From Gudongella sp051744365 (lineage in GTDB: Bacteria > Bacillota > Clostridia > Tissierellales > Tissierellaceae), in NCBI GenBank assembly GCA_051744365.1, contig JBNJCX010000038.1, positions 1-15,973 on the forward strand: DNA of 15,973 nucleotides. Direction: 5' to 3'. This document shows positions 15,893 through 15,973 of the stretch, in pieces; position 1 is the stretch's first letter; the number at the start of each line of letters is the position of its first letter. The position numbers and the translations under genes are program-made. The notes under the pieces were generated by a model that saw only the letters and a list, made by a program, of their open reading frames with translations, made no database searches and was not told the origin of the DNA.

Positions 15893-15973
15893 TTATTCAA
15901 TATCCAGGTAAAGCCCTGTAGGAACCAATAGTTTTCTTACATCCTCAATATCCGGATGCCGATTATCAAGCCA
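15893..15973 (-). CDS. C-terminal end of an unidentified gene (partial)
   Basis: The frame is open from the window edge through 26 codons to TAA at 15893-15895, reading WLDNRHPDIEDVRKLLVPTG and then LYLDIE. The other two minus-strand frames are closed within 12 codons, and the orientation matches every other gene. The HPD...VRKLL..TGL pattern is reminiscent of the last segment of glyoxalase-like (VOC) proteins, but this is a weak impression and I assign no function. Confidence 0.5.
   Translation of the reverse strand, partial: WLDNRHPDIEDVRKLLVPTGLYLDIE

Overview
The window looks like ordinary chromosomal DNA of an anaerobic, low-to-moderate-GC Firmicute, most likely a member of the Clostridia. 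The basis is a one-piece pyruvate:ferredoxin oxidoreductase, an HPr kinase/phosphorylase, a murB-PHP-rapZ-yvcK cluster, strong GGAGG ribosome binding sites and sigma-A type promoters. I cannot name the genus. Every gene I can support lies on the minus strand, so transcription runs from high to low coordinates. I saw no rRNA, tRNA, CRISPR array, insertion sequence or prophage gene.

In transcription order, the right edge holds the last 26 codons of an unidentified gene (15893-15973). A clear promoter (15847-15875) then leads through a structured leader with a possible 30-codon ORF into a polar amino-acid ABC transporter: lipoprotein binding protein (14878-15678), permease (14120-14791) and ATPase (13411-14142). 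A perfect 12-bp hairpin with a UUCG loop and a U tract lies between the binding-protein and permease genes, and another terminator follows the ATPase gene.

The next run is a EutH-like membrane protein, a three-domain M24B aminopeptidase P, uvrC, a small PspC-domain protein and hprK (13291 down to 7367). Junctions overlap or are separated by tens of bases at most, which suggests one operon.

Pyruvate:ferredoxin oxidoreductase (3688-7212) appears to be a single transcription unit. It has a near-consensus promoter (7306-7334), an approximately 90-base leader with possible redox-operator half-sites, and a textbook terminator (3643-3672).

The left third is a tight operon of murB, a PHP-domain phosphoesterase, rapZ and yvcK. 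Its promoter is probably of the extended -10 type. It presumably continues into whiA beyond the window edge. The window thus carries three regulators linked to carbon flux or the cell envelope (HprK, RapZ, YvcK), together with a peptidoglycan precursor enzyme and the main pyruvate-oxidising enzyme.

I found no convincing new multi-gene system. The best second-look items are regulatory or contextual: the leader ORF and hairpins upstream of the ABC transporter, the hairpin inside that operon, the EutH protein without other eut genes, the PHP protein of unknown substrate in the murB-rapZ-yvcK operon, and the promoter region of the pyruvate oxidoreductase.
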